Shown in pieces: positions 1 to 12,904 of a stretch of 64,000 nt of DNA (the stretch's first letter is position 1; the number at the start of each line of letters is the position of its first letter). Both the position numbers and the translations under genes were made by a program. Origin of the DNA: Trichosphaerium sp. ATCC 40318 (lineage: Eukaryota > Discosea > Flabellinia > Trichosidae); NCBI GenBank assembly GCA_038496445.1, contig JALMLS010000564.1:372001-436000 (forward strand). The letters are read 5' to 3'. Below the pieces are notes generated by a model. That model saw only the letters and a list, made by a program, of their open reading frames with translations, ran no database searches and had not been told where the DNA came from.

Positions 1-21
1 CTAGGTGAAACGTTCATTTCA

Positions 22-216
22 ATGCATTTAACGCTTAAAAAACGAACAGCTACAAAGAACAAAAAACAACCATCCGAAAATCCGAAAGACGAATACCTAC
101 GCCAGCGCCTGATACTAACGGGTAGTTGCAAGAAAAAAACAAGAGTAGCAACAGTTAAAAACCCCTCACGTAAGGTAAGAACGGATAAAGAGAAACGTAG
201 AAAAATAATAAACTGA
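22..216 (+). CDS. possible C-terminal exon, lysine-rich
   Basis: A short open frame, very rich in Lys and Arg, ends in TGA. It contains an ATG but could equally be the last exon of a gene that starts left of the window. No domain is recognised. It lies tail to tail with the minus-strand gene that ends at 287. The basic composition would suit a nuclear or ribosomal protein tail, but a chance frame cannot be excluded. Confidence 0.25.
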   Translation: MHLTLKKRTATKNKKQPSENPKDEYLRQRLILTGSCKKKTRVATVKNPSRKVRTDKEKRRKIIN

Positions 217-286
217 CAAAGCACTGTGCAATCAAAGTACTTCAAAAAGCAAATTATACATAATATAGTTTTATTCGCAAAAGAGA

Positions 287-1613
287 TCAATAGTTGTTGC
301 CATGTCTTCCGCTGTGATGTCTCCTTTTTATGTCGTAGCGTTTATGCCACAGTGTACATTGTTCTTGATTAGCATTCAGTAGCTGTAGCATAAACTTGGA
401 GTCCACCAATACTCCAAGATGAAACCCTTCTCCCTGACGGAAGAAAAAGGGAGCACCAAAGTTTCCAGACGCTACGTGCGCGTCAACAAACTCCTCAAGC
501 AGAACCAAGCTCTCATGTAGAACCTTCAAGGTAATGTTGCGCTTAAACAAAGCAACTTTACCAATACGGAGCATAGTTTCGAAATCCGCCACCAAGAAAC
601 CGCGTCGGTCAACCAGCTCGACAACTGAGTAGTTGACGACAGGCTTTTAAATGACACCATTTATAGCCTCTCTGAGATTTGCTATGGTCTCGTCTTGGTG
701 ATGTAATTTTGTGGCACTTTTGATGCACTAGACAACAAATTAGACCGCATTGGGCATACAAAAAAATGTAACGTGCCGTTATTAAATTGCTCTGTTGGAA
801 CGAAGCATTTCATTGTAAAGGGAACACTCTTTCTGTATTTTTTAGCATGCCAGAACAAAAAGCACTCTTTCGAATTTCCTTTGCGCAGCATTTCCTGTAC
901 CGCCTCTAGAAAAATTTGTGGCGGCACTTGCGAGACAGCAACGATTCTACATTCAAAACCTAAAAATACAAGTTTAGAACAACAAACGTTTTCAAGCTCG
1001 AATGTTGGGCGTACCGACGTTCCAAATAAACAAAGGCCTTCCTTGCCGGTCAGGTGAGATGGTTTGGCAAATATTTGCCTTGGGAGAACTCTTGCTCTCG
1101 CATTTAACGGTTGTGTTTGGAAGTGTAGGATCCTCCATTTCTATTTCACTCTCAAGCGTTGGCGTTGTGAAAGGCCAGTCGAAAACTAAAGAGTCTGTCT
1201 CTGAGATAAAATCCTCATGCCTTAGTGGCATTGTTGGTTGCGCTACCATTGAACCGCTTAGGAGTTAAAGAGTCATAAAACTTTAGTGAAAAAAGAGAAA
1301 GTAAGCCAAACGCTCTAGCCACGCGTAACAAAGGATACCATAGCAGTGACGTTTCGCACGTTGAAAATCCTTCGCGCGAATAGCAAATGCTATTTATTTT
1401 AGTACTGACGCGCTCAAGCTCTTCGAGAAGCGCAAGCTTTTCCTTTCGGATTAGTTGGGTATTTAAAACTGACAGCCTGCTGCACGTCACACTTATCGTA
1501 TGCCTGTTAAAGGATAGAGTAAGCATTTTAGCTAACACTGTAGCTGGTAGCATGTCAACGGTATAGGAGGGCTTAGTAGGAGCTCTCTTTGGCTTTTTTA
1601 CAGGTGAAAACAT
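287..1613 (-). CDS. spliced hypothetical protein
   Basis: I do not recognise the product. Four minus-strand segments join plausibly. The first begins with ATG at 1613 (MFSPVKKPKRAP). The second, around 990-1250, is acidic and Pro/Thr-rich. An intron with a GTACGC donor and a TTTTTAG acceptor (about 950-1010) leads to the third, which starts around FECRIVAVSQVPPQIF. A possible intron near 640-710 leads to the last (PVVNYSVVELVDRRGFLV), which ends in a His/Arg-rich tail HHSGRHGNNY. The last segment alternates beta-like and helical stretches. The first junction, near 1250-1410, is not resolved. Start and exon borders are tentative, but uninterrupted protein-like composition across the joins supports one gene. 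Confidence 0.5.
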
Positions 1614-3059
1614 TATTCAAAGCGTGTAGAGTTGCTTTGAGTCGTTTTCAGTAGAGTTGTAATGAAAAATAGTCTTTGATGTTCCTTGGTAAAATTCCGA
1701 ATTATTCGGTTTTTCAGATCACGTTTTCAAACCGAAAAGGCACCGAAACTGTTCAAAGAGTCGCGAATGCTTTCACACACCATCGATTATAATTAAATGC
1801 GTGACCGTTAGCGCAAATAGCAATAGAAAGTTGCTGGCGTGTAATGTACGATCACTTTTTACGGCCGAAGCAAATGCAAAAAAGGTAAAAAGCGCTATTG
1901 ACGCTATATAATGCTCCAGTATGAATACAAAACGACATTTTAAACGAAATAAAGAAAGAAAAGCTGAAAACGGTACGATCACGTTTTTTGAATCGAACCG
2001 CCTTCTTATCCTACTGTTTCACGCGAAAATGTGCTAACAACGCTCTCTTTCATATAATAGACTGCTGAATGTCCTCTAACTATGCGATAGGAGCTTGACA
2101 CACTTATGCACCTTCTCTCGTAGTTTTTACTGCACGAGAACATTTCTTTGCTCGAATTTTCATACTTGTTAATACCCTTCGTGCAAGTTATCAAATGGAC
2201 TGGGTCAGCGTGGTGCACATTGCTCATAACGGACTGTACGTTTTGCAACTGCGTAGATGAAGGCTAAGACGTTTTTAGAGTGTTGTAGATACGCACTTCG
2301 CACGGACAAATTAATGCAACGGTGCACATTGCTCGATATTGGCTGTGCGTTTTGCAATTGCGTAAGCGAAGGGCTAATGACTGTTTAGAAGTATTTTGGA
2401 TACTTTAACGCTTCGCACGGACTAATTACAAAGTAAAGTCTGATCAAAGCTGTTTCTATTGGTGCGTTGTAGCGTTGGACGAAGTTTGGGGCTGTTTGTC
2501 TAAAACCACTTTTTATTTTTGGATTGTATTTCACTGTTTATAAAGCGACGTGATGACTTCACTAGTAAGAATTCCTATCGTAATTAATCTTACCGGAAGG
2601 TTTTGGCCTCTCGTCGACAATTGTCCGAGATGGGCGTCTCTTGATTGCTGTTACCTTCGTTAAGTATTTATCGGGTATCGGAAGAATAAACCCTGAAACA
2701 GCAACATTCTACCTTGACACAGTGGAATGGTATTCGACGGGCGCTGTCAGGTAGGGATCCCCGTAACGCAGGGATTGAGTGGCACCCTATACTGTCGCAC
2801 TGGAATCAGTGAACTATTTTTGGATTTTTCAATATCGATTACTTTAGCTGACTTTTTCAGTAATATGGGCTTCCCAGTTGTATAACAGAAAATAAAGGCG
2901 CTTCGAATACTGTTTTACATCTCTTCTAGCCTTGAGAAATTCAGATTTAAGCGCCAGGGCTTGTAATTGTTGTATCACGCAAGCGATAGGTTGTCTTATT
3001 GATTTTCATTATATTTTATTTTTCGAGAACAAAAAACCTGTACTCTTTCATTAATGTTA
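1614..3059. other. long gene-free stretch
   Basis: I see no convincing coding region here; short frames on both strands lack protein-like composition. The stretch holds a diverged direct repeat (2213-2427) and a segment at about 2560-2830 that is less A/T-rich, has several short complementary stretches and ends in the hairpin CACTG-GAAT-CAGTG (2798-2811). It separates the 3' flank of the eIF2B gamma gene from the start of the gene at 287-1613. Confidence 0.5.
2213..2427. repeat. tandem direct repeat, two copies of about 105 bp
   Basis: Copy one (2213-2313) and copy two (2322-2427) both start GTGCACATTGCTC, share the central block TTTTGCAA.TGCGTA, and finish with CTTCGCACGGAC followed by an A/T-rich end. 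They differ by scattered substitutions and small indels, so the duplication is not recent. No coding frame is maintained across the copies. Confidence 0.7.
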
Positions 3060-5056
3060 TTACTTGGCTACGCGTTCAGTGACTTGTGAATTTGCTTTGA
3101 TGAATGTATTCGATACAATTACTGAATTTTGTATTTTGCACCTGAAACAAGTAAGTAAAACCGCACAAGCAATTACAGAGTGCAAAGAGGTAGTTTCCAA
3201 AACTTCGTTTTTGATTTTTCTGTAGTTATTTTTACGTACTTTTCTTCAATTGTAACGTTATTCATTATAACTGAGTTTATAATCTTAACGTTATCACCGA
3301 TGTTACAACCATTTCCAATGCAAGACTTTTTAATACCACATCTACCGCCAATGACAGTATCAGCACCAACGACACAATCAGAACCAACCTAAAATTACAA
3401 ATTAGTACCATGAAACTTTTCAGAATTGTACAATGCTTGACGTACCACTGTTTTTTCGTTTATGTTTGCTGATGCTGCTATAAAGTTCTTTTTACCTACA
3501 GGCTCTCTTGGCTTGTATTCCTTGGCTCCAGAAGCAATCTGAATGTAATTGTTAATGATATTTTTTATGTAAGAAAAAAATAAGAATACGAAGAAGAAGG
3601 GTACCTCTCTGTTGATTGTCAAGTATGAAGGGATACTACTGACACGAACGGAGTATTGGTCTTTTCCCATATCATACATCATACATTTAACAGGATCTTG
3701 TGCTGTGCCTTCAGAGAATTGATAATGAACAGTTCCAGCGTCCAAGCCTAACGCAATTGTTTAAAAAACAAAGTTTTTTGCTTCAATGTTTTTTGTGTTA
3801 TGTGTACCTTCGGTTAATGTCTTTTCATATTGACAACGTAGCATTAAAGGTATAACATCAGTCTTGAGTGTCTTAAGTTTAGAAGATGTCTTGTGTTTCG
3901 CTAACACTGAGAAAACCCAATTTGAGAAAATATAGAAATGTGCATCAACAAAATTAGAATAAAGTGTCATGCGTGGGAACCTAAAGGACGTCAGTCAAAA
4001 AATAAAATTCTAAAAAGTTAGCAAAAAACCCAGCAAAAGGTTTACAACGATCTCTTGGGCGATCCGGCTGGACATTCTTTTCAAAAGGCTTCGTACGATT
4101 TGAGTAATTTTTTCTCAATGGCAAACTCTTCATCTTCTTTTGCTGAGTACTCTTGCAGATACAAAAGTTGATTTCCTTTACCGACACCAAGTAGATTTGC
4201 TGGTGTTTTACGCGATATTTTGAATGGTTTGCCTGTTGGATCCGGCTATACGAAGAAGTATTAGAAACAGAGAATTGTGATTTGAGACACTATTAAACTT
4301 GTTTTTATGTCAGCTAGCATTCTTGTAATAAACCTCGTTTCTAGCAAGTATACATGCGTGTCATGCGTTGTATGATGTTTTTAACGTTGGTTTTACGTTC
4401 GTATTTTTTTTTTAATGCGTACCTGTCTCTCACGAACCAAAATGGTTAGTTTTGAGTTCTCCGAACGATGTACATCAAGCATATGTTGTAAGAATTTTGT
4501 AGATAGGATGCAGTCACCTCTTGTAACAATAACGTCGCGCTAAAGGCAGTTCGTAAGCTGGTAGCGTCAGTAAGGTCATATAGTACTTTAATAGAATCTT
4601 TGACATGGAGTAATGCTTCAACTTCAGTGGCGTTATCTGGTACCACCTCAACGCGTATATTTATATGTTTTGGTTGTGCATGGTAGAGTTTGAGATACTC
4701 TTCCATTGCAGTAGCGTGTTTTTTCTCGATAATAACAATCGCATCTAGTTGAGAGTTAGACAGCTCGTTTTGAAGCGATTTAAGTAAATTCTGTACCGCC
4801 AAAGCCTACTGTTTGCAAAAATTCAAACTGATACGAAATAAGTGGCCTATTGCCTACTGGCATCAATACTGAAGGGACATCCTCTCTAACAGAGTAAGCA
4901 GAATAACTGTAACGCTGTAAACGCCTCAATTCCCTTATTTACGCCTTTCGTGCGTTTATTGAAAGCGTTTCAGGCAAAAGAATTAAAAAAAACGTACGAT
5001 ACAGCTAAATTGCTGCCTGTATGCTGTGTGGCGAGTAAAATGAGCGAAAACTCCAT
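3060..5056 (-). CDS. EIF2B3: translation initiation factor eIF2B subunit gamma
   Basis: This subunit of the cytosolic eIF2B complex supports GDP/GTP exchange on eIF2. The start MEFSLILLA at 5056 is the family N terminus. After a first intron the nucleotidyltransferase-like segment continues with SVLMPVGNRPLISYQFEF. The second intron (4745-4796, GTACAG donor, CTAAC branch, TAG acceptor) leads into DAIVIIEKKHATA. Further exons carry KTDVIPLMLRCQYEK. The C terminus is a left-handed beta-helix of hexapeptide repeats (VGSDCVVGADTVIGG, then KIINSVIMNNVTIE). A last exon of about 27 codons ends at TAA 3060-3062. The catalytic-looking loop near residue 15 is degenerate, as is usual for gamma. GDP-mannose pyrophosphorylase is the main alternative but fits the N terminus less well. 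Confidence 0.8.
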
Positions 5057-5444
5057 TGTGAGTGTCAAACAAACCAGAAAACTAATAAAACCAAGCACTT
5101 AACTATCCTAAGTCATTGGTCCCGACTGCAACACCCGTCGTGATTTATGCGTAACCACTAACGCACCTTGCGTTTTACAAGGCAGAATGTCACTCAAGTA
5201 CAATGAAAATGTCAGAATTAAAAAAATTCAGAAACTCGATCCTTGGGCTCGTTCAAAATTAGTTTATAATCAACCTCCTACATTCTGCATTGTGCTTTTA
5301 CAAACCCTGAGAAGGTCGTTTTTGAATTAGCAATACAACAATGATCAATAATGTGACATGTTTGTAATGTAAAATAATTTTTTTAAACTAATGCGATAAT
5401 GCTCCTGTTTATAAGTATGGTACATTGGAGTTTGTAAAAGTAAA
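5057..5444. other. intergenic, no gene seen
   Basis: This A/T-rich spacer lies between the start of eIF2B gamma and the stop of YKT6, both on the minus strand. It must contain the eIF2B gamma promoter and the YKT6 3' end. No RNA gene or clear motif is visible. Confidence 0.5.
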
Positions 5445-6135
5445 TTATAGGATGATACAGCATCTATTAAGCCTATCAGCGTTATTTACAAACGCTTTGG
5501 ATTGAAATGACAGATCGTCGCTACGTTGTGCCAAATCCTCGAGTTGTTCGCCTACATATGCGATTAGAGTGCGTATGGAACATTATCAGTATTTTTTTTC
5601 TCAAAAAAATGAGGAGGGTGTCTTTGTTTATGAAAGTACCTCTGTCTAGTAAATCGTCCATGCTCTTTACGAGGATTTCTTTAGTTTGATCGAGGTTTTG
5701 TTTGATTTTGATTATTTTGTCTACTTCCTCCGGCTTTTGAAATTTTACCAACAGTTGTTGGGCGCCGTCTACTTGTAGTTCCAAATCCTTGGTGGTGTCT
5801 TGCCATTGTGATGGAGTGTACTGTTTGTTAAATTGCTCCATTACTTGGTTGATAAAGTCCCAAACAACTCTTCCAGGGAATTCCTCGTCGGCTAGAGCAG
5901 CAACAGCCAAATTACTCTCATTTATCCTTACATAGCATTGATACTCCTTGTATTTAACGATTTGCATCCCTGGTGATGACCTGGTAACCACTTCTCGCGC
6001 TGCAAAGCGGCATACTTCCCTTACACCTGATCTTTGGAAAAACCCAAAACTACTAAGCTCGTAGTACGCACTAAGCACCATAGGTGGCTGTCCTTTGCCT
6101 ACGTAACGGAATATTAATACAGAAACAATCTTCAT
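5445..6135 (-). CDS. YKT6: R-SNARE YKT6
   Basis: YKT6 is a lipid-anchored R-SNARE in Golgi, endosome and vacuole/autophagosome fusion. Start MKIVSVLIFRY is followed by a longin domain (about residues 1-135; SFGFFQRSGVREVCRFAAR is typical). The SNARE motif begins near LDQTKEILVKSMDDLLDRG and carries the zero-layer Arg. One intron (5552-5639) interrupts it and the frame resumes EQLEDLAQRSDDLSFQSKAF. The protein ends RCCIIL: an upstream Cys for palmitoylation next to a CAAX box, CIIL. The final Leu predicts geranylgeranylation, whereas many YKT6 proteins end in CAIM. Joined exons give about 200 residues, the family size. The Nup188-like gene ends 155 bp upstream on the same strand. Confidence 0.92.
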
Positions 6136-6290
6136 GTCGGGTAGTTGATTTGTAACTTTTTTTGAGCGAAACTTAACTTTATTACAATTAAGCCACGTAA
6201 ATACGCCTTTTACAAAGCTGCACGCCTTCTTTTTTTGGGTTTGGATAGTATGGTGTTTTTTGTTTATTTTGTACAGTTTTTTTTTGTTAA

Positions 6291-9200
6291 TCATTGCATC
6301 ACCTCTCCCATTATATTGCTATAACATTGCTCAAGTTCACTTGTGTAAGCACTAAACGAGGCAGCTGCGCCTTCAGGCGCAGACTGTAACGCTTCAAAAT
6401 GTCGTGTAATGACCCTTACAGAAACAAGTAAGAAATAGTTGAAACGTCAAACGAACAAAAAAGAACATAAAAAAATCGTACCCAGGACAACGTGAAATTA
6501 CTTTTGAAAAGTGACCAAAAACGGGGTTACAGAGAAGATTTGGGTTTGATCGTCTGTATAAATTCGCATGTGCAAGGAAAATAAACATTGCATTCTCTAC
6601 AACGTTCAACACAACAACTGATTGTACAATGCCTAAACAAAGAAATTTGTCTTAGTTTTTTTGTTCAAATTTTTTATGAACAAACAAGTCTTACCTGCGT
6701 TTTGGGATGGAAGGCGCTCTAAGTGTGTTGTTGCTATTTCTATAGCACGACAAAGATAACCTAATTTTGGTTCTGATGGTTTACCGTCCTCTTCAAAAGG
6801 TAGGAAAAAAGTGAGGGCTTCTTGTTTCATCAACATCACTCTAACAAAAAAAGTTAATCACTAAACCTCTTTATATTAAATTTATGCAATACGTACTGTA
6901 TTGCTCGTAACGTTGAAAGACATGCGCCAAGTGCCATATTAAGGTGGTCATGTGTACTCCTTTCTTCTTCTGTGAACTGTACGAAACCATCAATCTCGTC
7001 AGGTGTTTGCGATTCTAAACACATGGGCAGTTAGTAAAAAAACTTTTTTATAGTTCCCATACTTTGCTCTGTGGAAAGCCAATCAACCAGTTGACATATC
7101 AGCACGGATGTTCTAGCAGCCATTTCTCTGCTATCAATAAATTCTGTCAACATGTACATGAGTTGTACAGTGTAGCATATCTAATACAAAAACAGTTAGT
7201 CAGGTAGGTACAACTTTGCTTATTTGTTTAATAACCTCCTTAGCTCTGGCTTCCTTGCTGAGATTCTTTGCGCCTTGTTTATGAGCTTCAACGTTCATTG
7301 CCATATCAACTCGTGGGTAATATAATGTGAGCACTTGTATCAACACACGAACGTATTTCTATTATTGAAGAAAAAGGTTAGCAAAAAAAAGTAGTCGCGA
7401 GGTTGCTTACTTTGCTACTAAACATAGATCTTCCCATCTGTGTCAATACCAATAGTACACCGCACCACACCTTATGCCAAGAATCTTTACCGTTACCGTC
7501 ATCGTCATTACCACGTGAAAGATTATTACTACAACGAGTGTTAAGAGTAAATACGGAAAAAAAAAGCCTAATGTACTTTACAAATCTGGCAAAACTTGGG
7601 ACAGCAAGAGTCGGTATAAGCGACATGCCCGATAGGCACTCAGCCAAAACTCTTGAGCGTGCAAGTCCAAGAACGAGGTTCAGTATTGTAGCAGTGGCAC
7701 GAGGATCCGTCCTATTAGCGAGTCAATAAGGAAGGAAATTGTAATGTATTCAGTACCGATGCTGTAGATTTGAACGAAGTACATTGATTAGTTTACTAAG
7801 GACATCATTCTTGTTAATATAAACAATGATCTCTCTAGGGTCTGGATAATCTCTTGAAACAACAAGAATAAGAGCAAGTGCTGTATCACGCATGCTAGGT
7901 TCAGATATGAAATCCATGGCAGAAGGTAGAATATGAAGAACACGCTAGAAAAAGAAGTTAAATAACAATTTAACCAAACATTGTTGAAGAGGCACTCCGT
8001 TTGTCATCCCACATGAAGTCCCATGGTGTGAGGAATCAACATGTCATTTTCTTGGGTGAGGCTTTAAGTAGAATTGTGAAGACGTACTTGGAACATTCGC
8101 ATAGAATTCAACTCTGTTGAGTTGAGTTTTGTTTTTGTAAGGTATCCCAGCAGAGAAAGAATGATAGATAGCAAAGATGATCCCAAAAGAGGTGCTCTTT
8201 TTGTTTCATCTGATAGAACAACCGAAAGAACATCTGTAATAATAGGGATGATATTTTCACAAAACGTCTAAGTGAAAGTCAACATGTTTTAAGTTCCGTT
8301 TTTTGACGATTTTTCTCTCGAAAAATCTTATGTCCACGAAAGACCGTACCAGAGATTTTTGAATGAGTACAAGATCCTTCTTAGTATCTTGGCTTTGACG
8401 CCATCTTAACGTTATAGCGAATGCAGCATCGGCTATAAGGGCGTAGAAATTATAAACTTTTGGCACTGTCACGTGTGACAATTTTGATTTCAAGCGTGTT
8501 GCAAGAAACAACAAAGTCTCTTCATTCCAATCCTGTGTACTTATGGTTACCTTAGCCATGACGACCTAATAAAATAACGTAAATAATAAACTCACAGGTG
8601 AAGAAGAGGAAAACAATTACGCACGCGAAAAAATTCAGACCAAGCTTTAGCAGCATTCGTTTGAGCGTCACAAAGTGAAGCATTGGCATTTACTCGATAA
8701 AGTGCAAGCATAAAATTATATTGCTCATTTCCATTTGACTCGTGTTTCAATACTGCCAGTTGCTGTAGAGGAAACGCCACAGGTGATACCTCAACAGTAC
8801 GCACCTTTTTCAAAGAGAGTAAGTTTCAAGAGCAAGTCAAACAGTCAAATGATTTCGTACTGATTTCAGTTTAAGTGCGAGCAAACGTTTGGTGATTATA
8901 CTAGAATCATAGGCATAGTTAGTTCCATATGACACTTGTCCAAGCATCTCTACTGTTTCTGGCTTAACACCAAGATAATTCAATGCTTTTGTAACTGTAA
9001 CATGAGCTTCACTGTGGTAATTGCAAATGGAGTAATTACTACGAATAGATTGACTCGATAGTATTTTCAAAATTTGCTGTGACAGCTCCGATTCAATCAT
9101 TTCGTTGTTGTGTACCTCATGCGTAAATATAACAAGCGCATGAGCACGTGCATCAAGTCGATAACAAGCTTAATGAAAAGTTAATTATGCATCAAATGGA

Positions 9201-12200
9201 AGACTATCATACCTGTTGTTCTATCCAATTTGAAGTTTGGAAATGTCTCCAACAGCTGTAATAAGCTATTCCAAAATTCTTTATCATCTTTACATATAGT
9301 GGCGAAGGCAGAATATCGTTTTTCAGCCCAAAGGACAGATAAGAATCTTAGTGCTTCAGCAAACAAATGTGGATCGCTATTAAAAATAAGCAAAAAACAT
9401 ATTGATTAAAACATGTGACATACACTTGTTTTTCATTGAGTTTAGCTATACTGACTGCCGATTTGACAACGCGATTATCTGGATCAACCAAAAACCATGT
9501 AGCAATAGAAGGCTAGGCGTAATGAATAAGTAAAAGAAAGCAAAATCAATATTAAAAATCTCTTTACCTGTGAAGTCAGACTCTCCGTTATAAGCCTCAG
9601 AATATTGACACGGACTCCAGGCATGTCACTAGGGTTACGTAACCTATCGATCATTGTAGCCCTAAATACGCTAGCATCTGCCTTATTCAGGTATGATAGA
9701 AGCTTTGGCCGTCTGTCACCGTTTTGTTGTATCCTACACAAAAGAACCAAAACGCGACAAGCAATAATAGGAAAACCCTAAAAGAAAACGTGAATAACAA
9801 AAAGAACGGACAGAACAAATTGTGGCTAATACGTACTGGATTAGATGGTATCATGACGTAGGAGAATATAGTAGATACGAGGTTAGCAACTCCGTTTCCG
9901 AATTCTCTGCCAAGAAGTGCATTTTCGAGGGAAGATATCATCCTTGGATCTTTTAACAGCAACACACGTTCAAGAACAAGAAATCCACGCAAGATTAGAT
10001 TCTCAAATGCTTCTGTGGTTAGTGTCCTCTTGCGACCTAGGCTAGCAAATGTCTTTACACCAATGCCAATAACACTAAGCAAGTTGTAGTGGAAACTACT
10101 GTCATGGAGTAGAGAATTCAACAAGGAATCCTTAACCGTAGAACTGAGTAAAAATGTTAGGGTAGAAGTATGATTCTGTGCGTACTGGTCTTGTAGGACA
10201 TTATGGAAAATAGCTAGTACTTTGCTACCAATCTCCCATTGTGTTCGAACATGGTTGTATTTCCAGCTACGGTACACAGCAAAAACTTGTGTTTTTACGT
10301 ATGTAAGAAGTGGTAAGAACTCAGCTGCGTTCCTAGGATCCAAAGGACGGCTAAGATCCCAAGAAAGTTGATGGGTTAACATAGTATCAAGAAGGTCTAG
10401 AGTTGCAATAGTGCACGGGTAATCACCCATAGCATACTCCATACGGAAGAGTTGAGGAGAACTACGGGAAATCGTTAGTAATTCTACCAGAAAACAAAAA
10501 AGAAGAACAAAAGAAGATAAGAACGTACTGTTGTATTGGATTGTTCTCCCGTAGAAAGTTCCAAACAGCATAAGGCTCAATATTAGCGAATGCTTTGATA
10601 CATACTAAGCTCTGTGCAAGTACTGGCATAATAACAGCGATACGATTTCTTGAAATCTGCGCTATTTGGAAAAAACTAAAGATAGTATAAAGAAGCATAT
10701 TCTGTTGAAAACCATCTCTAGCCATAAGTAACCATGCACCAGCTTGAGGAGAAAACTTTACAATCTGAGTTATGAATATTAAAATCTGCTCAATGATGCC
10801 AACACCATCACACTCTTCGTCATGTATATTAATTGAAAAGACTCTCAGTCTATTCATAATAACTGACCATCCAGAATAAAGGGTACTGAATTTAATATAA
10901 GCTGTAGGAGTGTCGGCTTTTAGTGCTTGTCCTAAAATCTCTCCAAAAACACCTCGTTTTAAAACAACACTATCAACCTCAAAATCTTGAGTAAGTACTA
11001 TCTTGCTCTTCCCATGATCTTTATAACGTCCTTCTAAGTCTCTAGCAGTGATCATAACTGAAATATAACGCATATGGTGAAACCATTTAAGACTAAAAAA
11101 GAAGAGTCGCATTAGAAGTAGGTTAACAAAAAAAAGATGGAAAAAAAATTTTAAGCTTGAGATTTACCAAAAGGTGCTTGCACGTCACGTGATTTCATGA
11201 AATTAAAAAGTCACCGTGGCCAAAAAAATGAAAAAAGAAAAATAAACGACTACAATCTTAGTGACGTACGCCATAGATGCTGAGTCCTCAGAACAAACCA
11301 AAGCACCCAAAAAAGGTATGATGTGAAAATTTTCAGGAAAATGTCCTTCCAAAAATTCAACTAATCTATCTGGTGGTGTTATAAAGTTAGCAGTAGCGCT
11401 AAAAAATCCCCAGAAGAGAATACTTAAATGTTGTTGATCTTGATAAATTAATTGAACAATAGCAGCAATCTTAAAACCTCTCTCTTTGTTATCCACATCA
11501 AACGGGTAGCATAAGACTATACTGTCCATAAGTGTCTTAAGAATAACTGAATAGATGAATATATTCTCATCTCCTATTATCTGCTTTGTCTCTTCAACAA
11601 GTACGAGCAGGTAATCAAAACCTTCGTATTGTTCATCTGACCTTACAAGAAGATCATTTGCTACTTGTTTGTACTCTATTTTCAGATGAGGCTCCTTATC
11701 CTTTAAAAGGTTTTTAGTTTTGATCAAATCTATTAAATATAGTGCAGACGCAAAAGCAACCGTAACTAAGAAAAAAAATCAGGGCAAAGTACGATAGGGT
11801 CAACAAAAAAAAATCAGCTTTTTTTGGCCCGAAATGGAAGACGTACGTGGGCCAGTACTTAGTCCTTGTTCTTCGAAAGCCTCTATCTTTGGGTGAACTT
11901 TATCAAGAGCAGGCTGAGAATAAATCTCTAAATCGTCAGCCTCCCTTGTTCCGTTAGCAATCAACAAGAGGTCGTTCAACTGAAATCCTTCAACGAATAT
12001 GAGAGTAACAAGCATTTCAATGTGTCTCACAATATCAACGCCAACATGAGGAGCCAAAACCTCGTACTGCATATTACAGAACTGAGAGGCTTCAATAACG
12101 TCAAAGAAGCGTAATAGGTGAGCATTAGAGCAAGGGTAGCTGTAAAAGACTTGTGTCAAGATTTCCAAGATGCCAAGTTGTTCATCTAGTACTCTTCCTG

Positions 12201-12904
12201 CCCAACGCGTTATATGGTGCTTCTGGGGTTCTTCTTTAATGAGAGATTCAAGTGTTGTTAAAAGTCCATCTACAAAAGTACTGTCTGTTGTTAAACTGTC
12301 TGCTAACGCGTTGAATGGTGCAAAGTATGGATGATCCCTGTTTTTAGCTAAAACAGGCGTTATTTGAGTGGTTTTTAAAGCCAATATGTCAAACAAAAAT
12401 TTGGAAAGTTTTGCGTGCCATTTCTGAATATGAGTGTTAATATTTGTAATAGAGAAGAGCGCTCAAGATAATAGAACAAGATAAGCTCGTCTAGCTGAAA
12501 TTCCGTGCGGGTACTGACGATAGAAGAGATTACCATCTCGAAGCTCTGTAGCGCGTCTAGATCAACCATGGAGCATAATTCTACCACAAGGCCTTTCGCC
12601 TCTGGGCCCAGAGTGTCATAGGTGTACTTGTTGCCGTTCCAATCCAATGGCGTCGATGCGAGTTTTCCTTGTTGCTCAGGCGTGTTTTTACGATAGTACG
12701 AGAGATTAGCGGCTAGTTGCGCCTTTTTATCTTGTAGTATTTTATCCTTTGAAAAAGTAAATGCCCTTGCCCGCCAAAAATGAATTAGCGTACCACATCC
12801 TCAGCTGTACATTCTTTAGGCACTGGATTATCGAGTGTATCAAAAAGTATGCGATTTGTTTGACCATACGTGCTCTTACGCTCTGTACTCGTATTGGTGG
12901 CCAT
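6291..12904 (-). CDS. NUP188: large scaffold nucleoporin, Nup188-like
   Basis: Nup188 is an alpha-solenoid protein of the nuclear pore inner ring. The gene is over 6.6 kb with about 20 short introns; the product would be near 1,800 residues, helical throughout. It starts MATNTSTERKSTYG at 12904. An intron with a GTACGC donor follows AEDV, and the frame resumes DKILQDKKAQLAANL. Near residue 110 LDELILFYYLERSSLLQIL resembles the N-terminal Nup188 motif of an ERxxLL helix. Later helices include LGILEILTQVFYSYP and PKVYNFYALIADAAFAI. The last exon ends with an acidic stretch (ELEQCYSNIMGEVMQ) at TGA 6291-6293. The related inner-ring protein Nup205 is a real alternative; no catalytic motif is expected. 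Individual exon borders were not all resolved. Confidence 0.6.

Noticed and set aside
640-720. A 14-nt intron or in-frame TAA read-through in the gene at 287-1613
   Set aside because: A normal intron of about 74 nt starting at a GTGCC donor joins the exons in phase 0 and removes the stop.
3180-3392. 70-codon plus-strand frame
   Set aside because: It is the shadow of the hexapeptide-repeat exon of eIF2B gamma on the minus strand.
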